The position numbers were made by a program, and so were the translations under genes. Under the pieces are notes generated by a model, which saw only the letters and a list, made by a program, of their open reading frames with translations, searched no databases and was not told the DNA's origin. A stretch of DNA of 64,000 nt from Dugong dugon (Eukaryota; Chordata; Mammalia; Sirenia; Dugongidae). Positions 48,487-59,044 of this stretch are shown here, in pieces. Each line of letters opens with the position of its first letter. Position 1 is the first letter of the stretch. Where the stretch lies: the NCBI GenBank assembly GCA_030035585.1, contig CM057475.1:82353334-82417333 (forward strand), written 5' to 3'.

Positions 48487-49654
48487 TCGGGATTTTCTGG
48501 TGAAGGGTCCTTTAAAGTGCAGATGGTAGAAGTGGAGAAAGAACAGAAAACAAGGAGGCACGGTCTCCCAGGCTTGAGTAGTTCATACAAACCTTTAAAG
48601 AAGTAAAACAAATCCCCAGACCTCAGTATTGACTTAAATGGTTTTATTTTAATATTTAATATGCACAAATATTAAACCAGATATAAATGCCTTTTACTTT
48701 TGCCTGTAACTTTAGAAACAAAACACATTTATAAATTAAATGCAAACAAAATTACAATGGCAGTAAAATACAAATTAAAAATATAAATTCCACGTAGCAG
48801 AGAATGTTGTTCTGCTGGAACTCGATGGCTGTGTGGTGAGTCCATTCTGTCACTTTCCTCTGTTTGCACACGGCAAGCCCTCCTAGGCATGGGCACCTGA
48901 CAGTGTGCAGACTCCACTCCGGTGGACACTGTGTCTTTGCACGTCCTCTCCCTGCTGGACAAGTGGGCACACAGGCTCCAGGGTTAGAGACCAGAGCAGA
49001 GCCAGGAGGCACAGGTTCACCTGAAGGTGGCGCCAGAGACCAAAGTGGGCCCAAGGATGATGCCCCCATTTGCCAACACCCCAGGAATTGAAGGGCAAGT
49101 CCACCAGGAGAGCAAAGGGCCCACGAGAAGAGGGTGTGGTGGTCAGGACTGTGGGGCCTGAACCGCTTAGTCCACGTCAACACCCCAAAAACGGAGCCAT
49201 CTCATAAATAAAGGAGCTGCCGCACTCCCCAGAGTGTTTATTATTGGCTCAATTTGTCTTGCTTAATATAGACATGAATATTTCATGCCCTGTCTCTAGA
49301 AATTCAGTATGACAATCTAGTTGGCTTGCCTGCACACGGACAAAGTCTCTGCTTAGAGACAGACAGCCTCCGTGTCCTGGGCCACAAGCAGCATGAGCAG
49401 AGTGGGTCCAGGCTGAGAGGTCGACCACCAGGGAGAGCAGTGAAACATTGTAACAAAAGGCACCCAGCAATCCACCTGCGTCTTTGATCAGGGACAAGGA
49501 GGTGGAGGCTTGGCTCAGCCAGTTCCCCCACGGAGATGGGGCTGAGGAAGGGATGGGCCATGGGAGATGAAAAGAGGCTGATGTAGACCCCATCTGGGGC
49601 CCCAGCCCCTCAGGGGTCCTTCCCACTGCTACCTGGTAACCCACAAGCAGTGTT
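48487..49654. other. Single-copy DNA; AT-rich 48635-48790
   Basis: The AT-rich patch (ttttattttaatatttaata) could be a 3' UTR end on the minus strand, but nothing else supports a gene. The minus frames of 143 and 131 codons (48752-49183, 49249-49644) have no domain. Confidence 0.35.
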
Positions 49655-50059
49655 ATGATTGAATGTGTCCTCCAAAACGTGTGTGGGAATCCTAACCCCT
49701 ATAGCTGTAGATGTGATCCCCTTTGGGAATAGGGTTTGCCTTGTTGTGTTAATGAAGCCATACTAGGGTAGGGTGGACCCTAACCCTACTCACTTCTGAG
49801 CTACAGGGAGCAGTATAGACACAGTGGCAAGTGAGCACAAATGGGGGAGACAAATGCCACGTGGAGATCCCCAAGGAACCAAGGAACGCTGGGGCCACCA
49901 AGGCTGAAAGAGACAAGGTTCTTCCCCAGAAAGAGAGCCTTCCCCTAGAGTCAGTGCCCTGAAACCAGACTTCTAGCCTCCTGAACAGAAATAAGCTTCA
50001 TTCTTTAAAGCCATCCACTTATGGCATTTCTGTGACAGCAGAACTAGGAGATTACAACA
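49655..50059 (+). mobile_element. MaLR-like LTR (MLT1/MST relative)
   Basis: Forward order: gttatgattgaatgtgtcct, atgtgatcccctttgggaat, agggtagggtggaccctaac, aaccagacttctagcctcct, agaaataagcttcattcttt and gcatttctgtgacagcagaa. This is a MaLR LTR layout in a diverged subfamily. A fossil solo LTR. Confidence 0.75.
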
Positions 50060-50269
50060 GGCTGGGTCCATGCAGGTCAAGCCCAAGAGGAAATGTAAAA
50101 TCCCAAATAAAACCCCAGATGCCCTCTGTCACCCCTGAGAGCCAACTTTAGCAGCAGCATAAAATGTTCCCAAGGTGTGAGCTCTCATTACCACACAGGG
50201 AAGTTCCCATTATCATGATCTGCTGATGCCAAGGCTGTGGACCAAGAAAATTCCAGAGAACTCGAGGAA

Positions 50270-50482
50270 AACCTATGAAAATGCATGAAAGAATTCCATA
50301 AAGTTGTTGAAACTATGGCAACATAAATAAATCAATAATAGTTTTTCTATATAGCAGCCATTATCAGCTAGAGGAAAATTCCAATGCCTGTCATGATAGC
50401 AACAGAAAATATACATTCTTGTTAGGATTGTTCCTATACGATTGAGAGAGTTATTTGTAGAAAATTATAAAACTTTACTGAG
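50270..50482 (+). mobile_element. Very old L1 fragment, target of the MaLR LTR
   Basis: The segment gttgttgaaactatggcaac, then gtttttctatatagcagcca and aaaattataaaactttactg resembles L1 ORF2 past the RT active site. It seems to resume at 54504 (tgaaagaaataataaagaca). Weak but consistent on both sides. Confidence 0.5.
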
Positions 50483-50800
50483 TGTCTTAGTCATCTAGTG
50501 CTGCTATACCAGAAGTACCACAAGTGGATGGTTTTAACTAAGAGAAATTTATTCTCTCACAGTCTAGCAGGCTAGAAGTCACACTTCAGGATGCCAGCTC
50601 CAGGGTAAGGCTTTCTGTCTGTGTACAGCTCTGGGGAAAGGTCCTTGTCATCAATCTTCCCCAGTCAAGGAGCTTCTCAGCGCAGAGACCCTGGGTCCAA
50701 AGGAAGCTCTCTGCTACCAGAGCTGCTTTCTTGGCGGTATGAGGTCCCCCGGTCTCTCCATTGGATTCTCTCTTTTATATCTTAAAAGAGATTGGCTTGA
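50483..50800 (-). mobile_element. MaLR LTR (MST-like), left part
   Basis: Starts tgtcttagtcatctagtgct and runs to the 16-bp duplication aaagagattggcttga (50785-50800), where an L1 inserted. The LTR continues at 54281. The whole solo LTR is flanked by the exact 5-bp duplication ctgag (50478-50482 and 54504-54508). Confidence 0.93.
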
Positions 50801-52726
50801 ATCTATGCAAAACCAACAGCCAACATCATTCTTAATGGAGAAAGGCTGAAAACATTCCCCCTGAAAACAGGAACAAGACAAGGATGCCCTTTATCACCAC
50901 TCCTATTTAACATTGTGCTGGAAGTTCTCGCTAGAGCAGTAAGGCAAGAGAAAGAAATAAAGGGCATCCAAATTGGTAATGAAGAAGTTAAACTCTCCCT
51001 GTTTGCAGATGATATGATACTATACATAGAAAACCCTAAAGACTCCACGAGAAATTTACTGGAACTAATAGAAAGATTCAGCAGAGTAGCAGGATACAAG
51101 ATAAACATTCAAAAATCAGTTGGATTCCTATACACCAGTAAAGAGAACGATGAAAAGGAGATCAGGAAATCAATACCATTTTCAATAGCCCCTAAAAAGA
51201 TAAAATACTTAGGAATAAATCTGACCAGGAATATAAAAGACCTATACAAAGAAAACTACAAAACACTGCTGCATGAAACCCAAAGGGATCTACATAAATG
51301 GAAAAACATACCATGCTCATGGATAGGCAGACTCAACATTGTGAAAATGGCAATTCTACCTAAAGCAATTTACAAATACAATGCAATTCCGATACAAATA
51401 CCAACAACATTCTTCAAAGAGATGGAAAAACTAATTATTAACTTTATATGGAAAGGGAAGAAACCCCGAATAAGTAAAGCACTACTGAAGAAGAAGAATA
51501 AAGTTGGAGGACTCACACTACCTGACTTGAGAACCTACTATACAGCTACAGTACTCAAAACAGCCTGGTACTGGTACAACAACAGAGACATTGACCAATG
51601 GAACAGAATTGAGAACTCAGATGTAAATCCATCCACCTACGGTCACCTGATTTTTGACAAGGGCCCAAAATACATCAAATGGGGAAAAGACAGTCTTTTT
51701 AACAAATGGTGCTGGCAAAACTGGATATCCATTTGTAGAAAAATGAAACAGGACCCATACCTCACACCATATACAAAAACTACTTCAAAATGGATCAAAG
51801 ACCTGAATATAAAGCCTCAAACTATAAAATTCATAGAAGAAAAAATAGGACCAACACTTCAGACCTTAATACATGGCATTAACAGGATACAAACCATAAA
51901 CATCAACACAAAAAAGCCAACAGATAAACTAGATAATTGGGATCTTCTAAAAATCAAACATCTATGCTCTTCAAAAGATTTCACCAAAAGAGTTAAAAGA
52001 GAACCTACAGACTGGGAAAAAATTTTTGGACAGTACAAGTCAGACAAAGGTCTAATCTCCATAATCTACAAGAAAATCCAACACCTCTACAACAAAAAGA
52101 CAACCAATCCTATCAAAAAATGGGCAAAGGAAATGAACAGACACTTCACCGAGGAAGACATTCAAATGGCCAACAGACACATGAGGAAATGCTCGCGATC
52201 ACTAGCCATTAGAGAAATGCAAATTAAAACCACAATGAGATACCATCTCACCCCGGCATTACTGGCACGAATCAAAAACACTGGAAATAACAAATGTTGG
52301 AGGGGCTGCGGGGAGACGGGAACTCTTATACACTGCTGGTGGGAATGCAAAATGATACAGCCATTTTGGAAAATGATATGACGTTTCCTCAGAAAGCTAG
52401 AAATAGACGTACCATTCGATCCAGCAATCCCACTCCTAGGAATATATCCTAGAGAAAAAAGAGTCATCACTCAAATAGACATATGCACACCTATGTTCAT
52501 GGCAGCATTATTCACAATAGCAAAACGATGGAAACAACCTCGATGTCCATCAACAGACGAATGGATACACAAACTATGGTACATACACACAATGGAGTAC
52601 TATGCAATGAGAAAGAACAATGAATCGGTGAACCATCTCATAACATGGAGGAAACTGGAGGACATCATGCTGAGTGAAATAAGTCAATCACAAAAGGACA
52701 AATATTGTATGAGACCTCTATTGTAA
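50801..52726 (+). pseudogene. L1 ORF2 3' half (reverse transcriptase C-terminal part)
   Basis: L1 ORF2 protein is an endonuclease and reverse transcriptase that copies its own RNA into nicked DNA. The frame is open from the first inserted base ([17 protein letters not shown]), about 640 codons against roughly 1275 in a full protein, so the endonuclease and the first part of the RT are missing. The catalytic box [15 protein letters not shown] lies at about 51000-51045, the thumb-region [17 protein letters not shown] at 51215-51265, and the cysteine-rich C-terminus CWRGCGETG with HCWWEC at 52295-52345. One in-frame TGA (52379-52381) replaces the tryptophan of the usual KMIWRFL; after it the same frame continues to 52726. 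An internal ATG at 50915 gives a 488-codon frame. Not a host gene. Confidence 0.96.
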
Positions 52727-53465
52727 AAACCCATGAAAAAATTCACATGCAAAATGTAACAATCCTTGTTGGTTACCAGGGATGGGAGGGGGGGGGGAAT
52801 ACTAAATAGGTAATAGGTAAGTGGTAACTTGGGTGAGAGATGAGATAGTACATAGTACAGGGGAAACTAACACAACCGGCACAAGGAAAGGTCATGGAGG
52901 CCCTATAGACACATCCAAACCCCCCGAGGGACTGAGTTGTTGGACGGAGGGCTCTGGGGACCATGATCTCGGGGAACATCTAGCTCAATTGGCATGACAC
53001 TACTTATAAAGATAATGCTCTACATTCTACCTTGGTGAGTAGTGTCTGGGGTCTTAAAAGCCTATGAGCGGCCATCTAAGATACTCCACTGATCTCATCC
53101 CTTCGGGAACAAGGGAGAACGAAGAGAACAGGATACAAGGAAAAGATTAGTCCGAAGGACTAATGGTCCACAGCTACCAAGGCCTCCACGAGACTGAGCC
53201 CAGTACAGCTGGATGGTGCCCGGCTACCACCAATGACTCCTCTGACCAGGATCACAACAGAGGGTTCTGGGCAGAGCTGGAGTAGGATGTAGAGTATAAT
53301 TTTAACTCCCAAAAAAAAAAAAAAAAAAAAAGACCAGATATACTGGCCTAAAGAATACTAGAGAAACCTCGAGAGTGTGGCCCCCAGACACCCTTTCAGC
53401 TCAGAGGGGAAGTTACCTTCAAGGTTCGATGTTAAGCCTGGGAATGGACACCCCAGTAAAACTAA

Positions 53466-53746
53466 ATGGGACTAACGATGTACAGGAGTCCGGTGACAAG
53501 GGCCAGAAGGCAGAGGGAGAGTAGGAAACTGATGATAAGGAACACAAATTGAATAAGGACACTGTCGATGTATTGTGAGATTGTTGACCACTGCTATAGG
53601 GCAACATTTGTAGTAACTATTAAATGGGAGGCTGTTTTGTCCTGTAAGCCTTCATCTTGGGCGAGAATGGCAGCACAATTGGAAGAGCATAGTCAATATC
53701 ACTTAAATGTGTAAGTAAAAAGTTTTGAAATGGTGTTTAAATAAAA

Positions 53747-53777
<31 letters not shown>

Positions 53778-54221
53778 AAACAAATGAGACTAAAGAGGTA
53801 CAATAAATAGTCCACTGACAAGGTCCAGAAGACAGAAGGGGACAAGGAAGCCCCCTGGTGATAGGGAATACAAGGTGGAGTAAGGATATTCTTGATGTGC
53901 TGTGAGATTGTTAACCATTGTCATAGGGCAACATGTGTAGTAATTGTTAAATGAAAAACTATTTTGTTCTGTAAGCCTTCATCTTAAGTGAGAATAACAG
54001 CACAGTTGGAAGAGCGTAGTCAATGTCACTGAACTGTGAATGTAGAAATTTTTGAAACGGTGTATCTTTGGCCATCTGTAATTTTCATCAAGAAAAAAGG
54101 TTGAGAATTTAGAGGCTTAATACGTTGTGGGGTTGTTAACCAATGTCAAAAAACAACATGTGTACTACTATTTCATGAGAAACTATTTGCTCTGTAAGCT
54201 TTCACCTGAAGTACAATAAAA

Positions 54222-54230
<9 letters not shown>
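53466..54230 (+). repeat. Tandem repeats in the L1 3' UTR, about three diverged copies
   Basis: Related units start near 53466, 53785 and about 54105. Matched anchors are gatgtattgtgagattgttg (53567), gatgtgctgtgagattgtta (53894) and acgttgtggggttgttaacc (54122). The first two are about 327 bp apart; the third unit is shorter. Each contains a version of ctgtaagccttcatctt. Confidence 0.85.
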
Positions 54231-54268
<38 letters not shown>

Positions 54269-54280
54269 AAAAAAAAAAAA

Positions 54281-54503
54281 AAAGAGATTGGCTTGAGACA
54301 CAATCTGATCTTGTAGATTGAGTCCTGCCTCATTAACATAACTGCCTCTAATCCCCTCTCACTAACATCACAGAGATAGGATTTACAACACATACAAAAA
54401 TCACATCAGATGACAAAATAGTGGACTATCACACAGTACTGGGAATTATTACCTAGCCAAATTGATACACATATTTTTGGGGGGGACAGTTCAATCCATG
54501 ACA
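54281..54503 (-). mobile_element. MaLR LTR (MST-like), right part
   Basis: Resumes the LTR split by the L1, through cctcattaacataactgcct and cacatcagatgacaaaatag to the terminus tcaatccatgaca. Confidence 0.93.
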
Positions 54504-54554
54504 CTGAGATGTGTGAAAGAAATAATAAAGACATGCTATATGCAGTAGATAGAA

Positions 54555-54752
54555 CAAACCCTTTTCTGTAAAGTCAATTCTGACTCATAACGACCCTATA
54601 GGACATAGTAGAAGGCCCTCTTAGGGTTTCCAAGGCTGTAATCTTTACAGAACCAGGCTGCCACATCTTTCTCCTGGGAAGTGGATGGTGGGCTCAAACC
54701 ACCGACCTTTTGATTAGCAGCTGAGAGCTTAACCACTGCACCACCAGGATTC
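54555..54752 (-). mobile_element. AfroSINE
   Basis: Minus-strand full-length copy: tail complement attctgactcataacgaccc and head complement ccactgcaccaccaggattc. Confidence 0.9.
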
Positions 54753-54754
54753 CT

Positions 54755-55412
54755 ATAGATAGAATAGTGGCCCTTGAAAACAGCCACGTGCTAGTGCCTG
54801 GAACCTGTGAACATGTCAGCTCACATGGTCAAAAAGTCTACCTGCCCCATTGCCATCAAGTTGATTCCAAGTCATAGCAAGCCTACAGAAGAATAGAACT
54901 GACCCATAAGGTTTCCAAGGATATGAATCTTTACAGAAGCAGATTGCCACATCTCTTTCCTGTGGAGCAGCTGGTGGGTTCAAACCACCGAAAAAGACTG
55001 TGGGTGTGACTAAATTAAGGGTCTTGAGATGGAGACTGTCCTGGACTATTTGGTGGGCCCAGAGCAATTACAATGTCTTCACAGGAGAGAGGCAGAGAGC
55101 AGAGTCAGAGAAGATGTGAAGATGGAAGCAGAGCTCATGGAGAGATGGAAGACTTTGCGGTGCTGGCTCTGAAGATGGAAGAAGGGACAGGAGCAAGGAA
55201 CACAGGCAGCCTCTTGAAGCTGGAGAAGGCCAGGAAGCAATTCTCCACTGGAGCCTCCAGAAGGAGCCAGCCCTCAGGCCCGTGTGAAATAATATGAGGG
55301 TCTGGACATCTCCCTGGCCTCCTGAACTGTAAAGTAATAGATGTGTGCTGTTTCAAGCCACTGTGTTTGTGATCATTTGTTACAGCGACTGCAGGAATCT
55401 CATACACCATAT
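54755..55412 (+). mobile_element. MLT1-type MaLR LTR interrupted by a SINE
   Basis: The left part runs cacgtgctagtgcctggaac, ctgtgaacatgtcagctcac, atggtcaaaaag; the right part gtgactaaattaagggtctt, gagatggagactgtcctgga through to cctcctgaactgtaaagtaa and tgtttcaagccactgtgttt. An AfroSINE lies between. An old fossil LTR. Confidence 0.87.
54841..54990 (-). mobile_element. AfroSINE inside the MLT1 LTR
   Basis: Tail and middle on the minus strand (caagttgattccaagtcata); the head is missing. aaaaag occurs on both sides (54831 and 54991), a possible short target duplication. Confidence 0.85.
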
Positions 55413-55463
55413 TTTTAAAAGGAAAAAATACAATAAAATTTTGAACCATCTCCAAAACGATAA

Positions 55464-56545
55464 ATGTTATTGTTGTTAGGTGCTGTTGAGTCGGTTCCGA
55501 CTCATAGCAACTCTATGTACAAGAGAACGAAACCCTGCCAGGTTCTGCACCATCCTCACAATTGTTGTTATGCTCCAGCCCATTGTCACAGCCACTGTGT
55601 CAATCCATCTCCTTAAGGGTCCTCCTCTTTTTTGCTGGCCCTCTACTTTACCAAGCATGATGTCCTTCTCCAGGGACTGATCCCTCTTGATAACATGGAC
55701 AAAGTATGTGAGACATAGTCTCACCATCCTTACTTCTAAGAAGCATTCTGGTTGCACTTCTTCCAAGACAGATTTGTTTGTTCTTTTGGCAGTCCACGGT
55801 ATATTTAATATTCTTCGACAACACAATTCAAAGGTGTCAATTCTTCTTCGGTCTTCCTTATTTATCGTCCAGCTTTCACATGCATGTGAGGAAATTGAAA
55901 ATACCATGGCTTGGGTCAGACACACCTTAGTCTTCAAGGTGACATCTTTGCTTTTCAACACTTTAAAGAGGTCTTTTGCAGCAGATTTGCCCAGTGCAAT
56001 GCATCTTTTGATTTCTTGATTGTTGCCTCCAGGGTCTTAATAGTGGATCCAAGTAAAATGAAATCCTTGACAACTTCAGTCTTTTCTCTGTTTATCATGA
56101 TGTTGCTTACTGGTCCAGTCGTGAGGAGTTTTGTTTTCTTTATGTTGAGGTGTAATCAATACTGAAAGCTGTCGTCTTTGGTCTTCATCAGTAAGCGCTT
56201 CAAGTCCTCTTCACTTTCAGCAAGCAAAGTTGTGTCATCTGCACAATGCAGGTTGTTAATGGGTCCTCCTCCAATCCTGATGCCCTGTTCTTCTTCGTAT
56301 AGTCCATCTTCTCAGATTATTTTCTCAGCATACAGATGGAATAAGTATGGTGAAAGGATACAACCCTGACGCACATCTTTCCTGACTTTAAACCACACAG
56401 TATCCCTTTGTTCTGTTAGAACAACTGCCTCTTGTTAAGTGTTCTGGAATTTCCATTCTTCCCAATGTTGTCCGTAATTTGTTATTATCCACACAGTCGA
56501 ATGCCGTTGCATGGTCAATAAAACACAGGTAAACAATGATGTATA
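55464..56545 (-). mobile_element. RTE/BovB-type LINE, RT C-terminal part
   Basis: Begins with the terminal gttattgttgttaggtgctg (minus-strand end) and runs upstream through the C-terminal domain (SCESWTINKEDRRRIDTFEL near 55850-55900, TYFVHVIKRDQSLEKDIMLG near 55650-55700), the thumb, the segment opposite the active-site region near 56230, and CFIDHATAFDCVDNNKLRTT near 56450-56530. It is broken by several frameshifts and 5'-truncated. Second-longest RTE copy here. Confidence 0.9.
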
Positions 56546-57303
56546 GGTTTATATTATCTGAATCAACCCACACAGGTTTTTTATTTACAGGGCAACAAGA
56601 GGCCCTGAGAAGCCCTCTCCCCTGGGGCCCACGCATCAGCCCAGGCTGAGAGCCCAGGCTCCACCTGCAGGTCTGCATGGTGAGCCTGCGGGATTTGGAC
56701 AGACAGACACTGACCGATGGGGGACCCTGAGCAGTGACTGGACTTCTCCCGCCTCAGGCTGTCACTGCAAATCGAGACAGGGTATAGTCCCCCTGCTCCC
56801 CAGACCCTCCTTTGGGATCCTGTCAGATGGGACCCAACTCAGCACCAGTGGCCCAGAGCAGAGGCTGCACTCCTGTCCCCTACCCTGCCATGAGGACAGC
56901 CCCAGAGGGTTGGGGGTGCCCCTCAGGGCCCCATCAGGCTCTGCAGGTGTGTGCGTGTGGACTTGGGGTTCAGCATTTTGGGATAAAATCCCCTTTGAAA
57001 AATCTTTTCTCCCCTCTCTGGCCTTGTGGCCGTGTCTCCAGGGTCTTCAGCTGGTGCGACTAAAGGCCAAAGAGCCATCAAAGATCAGGGGTTGTCCCTG
57101 CACCCCTTCCCCAGACGGCCACAAGGGGTCTAAACAGAAGCCCGCCCTGTAGGGGAGGCCCGCCCCTAGAGCCGGTGTGGCTGATCCCTGACCACTGCCC
57201 CAGAACTCCCCCTCCTCCCCCCTCTTCCCCTTTCCCACCTCCCGCAGACAGCCTGGGAAATGGCCAAAATCTGACTTACTCTCTGCTGGCAGCTCCTGTT
57301 CCA

Positions 57304-57317
57304 GTTTCCATGGAAAC
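57304..57317. promoter_or_regulatory. Perfect X-box palindrome (RFX-type site), copy 1
   Basis: gtttccatggaaac reads the same on both strands. RFX-family winged-helix proteins bind imperfect palindromes of the form GTTNCCATGGNAAC, so this fits a dimer site. Binding is inferred, not shown. Confidence 0.55.
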
Positions 57318-57411
57318 AGCTGTCTAAATGCAGCAAGGAAAGAGGAGCAAGATTCTTTAAAATAATCACAGTTGAAAAACTTTCCCAGACCTGTGTTTCC
57401 TGCTACCCAAG

Positions 57412-57425
57412 GTTTCCATGGAAAC
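57412..57425. promoter_or_regulatory. Perfect X-box palindrome (RFX-type site), copy 2
   Basis: Identical gtttccatggaaac, 108 bp after the first copy. The DNA between them does not look duplicated, so the two sites may be independently kept. Confidence 0.55.
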
Positions 57426-57647
57426 TCAAGCCAAAGGCAGAGCTAAAAAGAGAAGGTGCTGGATTTTCCCACAAGGGAAGCTGCCGTCCTCCCCAGGGGC
57501 GGGGCGGGAGCAAGGCGGGGTAGGGCCTCCTCTCTTGTGGGCTTGGACCCATGCCGTGGCTTCCACTCACCCTCTGCCTGCCACAGAGTTTTCACCATCT
57601 CTTTACAAGGGTTCGGAGTCCCTGAGTGGAGCAAACGATTAAGCTGA

Positions 57648-58142
57648 CCTTAGAAACCAAAGATGTCACCTTGAAGACTAAGGTGAGCTTGATCCAAGAC
57701 ATGGTGTTTTCAATCACCTCATATGCATGCGAAAGCTGGACAATGAATAAAGAAGACTGAAGAAGAATTGACGCCTTTGAATTACGGTGTTGGTGAAGAA
57801 TATTGAATACACCATGAACTGTCAGAAGAATAAACAAATTTGTCTTGGAAGAAGTACAGCCAGAATGCTCCTTAGAAGCAAGGATGGCGAGACTACATCT
57901 CACATACTTTGGCCGTGTTGTCAGGAGCAATCAGTCCTGGAGAAGGACATCATGCTTGGTAAAGTGGAGGGTCAGCGAGAAAGAGGACGACCCTCAAGGA
58001 GATGGAATGACACAGTGGCTGCAACAATGGGCTCAAGCGTAACAACAATAATGAGGATGGCGCAAGGCCAGGCAATGTTTTGTTCTGTTGTATACAGGGT
58101 CGCTATGAGTCAGAACTGACTTGACGGCACCTAACAACAACT
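57648..58142 (+). mobile_element. RTE LINE 3' end
   Basis: It covers the thumb region onward (aaagatgtcaccttgaagac, ttcaatcacctcatatgcat) through the C-terminal part (VQPECSLEARMARLHLTYFG) to the tail gtcgctatgagtcagaactg and cacctaacaacaacta. Frame-broken; 5'-truncated. Confidence 0.9.
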
Positions 58143-58309
58143 AACCTAAAAGGCTGGAGGTTCGAACCCACCTAGAGGTACCTTGGAAGTAAAGACTGGT
58201 GATCTGCTTCCAAAAACCCTATGGAGCAGTTCTGCTCTGACACACATGGGGTCACCATGAGTCAGAATAGACTCGATGGCAACGGGTTTGGTTTGGTTTG
58301 GTTTTTTAT
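58143..58309 (+). mobile_element. AfroSINE, 5'-truncated
   Basis: Begins just before the B box (ggctggaggttcgaacccac) and ends in gactcgatggcaacgggttt and the T-rich tail. It directly follows the RTE end, so the two lie head to tail. Confidence 0.9.
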
Positions 58310-58317
58310 GTTGCTCT

Positions 58318-58521
58318 GGAGCCCCTGGTGGTTCCAATAGCTATCCAGCTCCACTGTTAACACAAAGGTTGGAGGTTTGAGCCCATCCAGAGGCACCTCA
58401 GAAGAAAGCCTGATGATCTACTTCCCAAAAAATAACCATTGAAAACCCTATGGAGCTCAGTTCTACACTGACACACACGGGGTCACCATGAGTCCAGGTT
58501 GACAGGATGGCAACTGGTAGT
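58318..58521 (+). mobile_element. AfroSINE
   Basis: Full-length but diverged: head ggagcccctggtggttccaa, tail ggggtcaccatgagtccagg. Confidence 0.9.
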
Positions 58522-58837
58522 GATGCTGGTATGTTACCCTCAGTCGCTGTGTGTCTGGCATTGCACTGTCTGCCCTCTGCTGTAATAGAAGTAGCAAGAG
58601 AGTGGGGGGTGGGGCAGGGTGACAGTGTTACAGTGTGTTCCCAGGGCTGGGATGACAGTCAGCAAGGAGCCGGGCACCATGACCACCTGCTGAATGGACA
58701 GTCAGATGGGGACAGACTGGCTTTTCTGAGGCCTTCTCCACCCAGGCCAGCCCAGGGGCTGAAATGCGGGGAGTTGGCGCACTGTGAGGCTGGGGAGCCA
58801 GCTGGAACTCAGGATGTGTCTGCTGTAGCTGTGCCAG
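58522..58837. other. Single-copy DNA, nothing recognised
   Basis: It contains the start of the open frame 58507-59055 (182 codons), whose second half is the minisatellite that follows. No domain. Confidence 0.4.
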
Positions 58838-59044
58838 TGCACAGGTGCCCTTGGGGTGGGGGCTGGTTAGAAGGACCCCTGGGTGGGGGCTGGTGCTCAG
58901 GTCTCCTGAGGTGGGGGCTGGTTTGCAGGTGCTCTGGGGTAGGGGCCAGTACACATGTGCCCTTGGGGTTGGAGCTGGTGCTTAGGTTCCCTGTGGTGGG
59001 GGCTGGTATACAGGTACCCTGGGGTGGAGGCCAGTGCACAGGTG
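58838..59044 (+). repeat. G-rich minisatellite of about 30 bp, about seven units
   Basis: Units built on ggggtgggggctggt plus a variable caggtgccct part; sub-repeats begin near 58850, 58880, 58910, 58940, 58970, 59000 and 59030. The near-codon-multiple period keeps frames open on both strands. Confidence 0.88.

Larger units (their letters stand above)
50801..54280 (+). mobile_element. Young L1, 5'-truncated, with 3' UTR and poly-A
   Basis: About 3.48 kb inserted between exact 16-bp copies of aaagagattggcttga (50785-50800 and 54281-54296). It comprises ORF2 from mid-RT (50801-52726), a 3' UTR of about 1.5 kb with a G-rich tract (52787-52798), an internal A-run (about 53311-53331), an (AAAT)n run (53744-53780), and a terminal A-rich tail from about 54231. 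It is truncated at its 5' side, the usual outcome of target-primed reverse transcription. The low damage points to recent activity relative to its neighbours. Confidence 0.96.
56546..57647. other. Single-copy GC-rich DNA with regulatory-looking motifs
   Basis: No repeats are recognised. It holds two perfect palindromic X-boxes (57304, 57412) and a GC-box cluster (57496-57524, ggggcggggcggg and aaggcggggtaggg). Frames (56812-57063, 57418-57642) have no domain. It is a candidate regulatory region rather than a gene. Confidence 0.4.

Noticed and set aside
48635-48790. 3' UTR of a minus-strand gene
   Set aside because: AT-rich text with reverse AATAAA-like motifs, but no coding exon or conserved peptide on that strand nearby.
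50915-52381. 488-codon frame as a host gene
   Set aside because: It is L1 ORF2: FADD box, C-terminal cysteine motif, insertion between 16-bp duplications, 3' poly-A.
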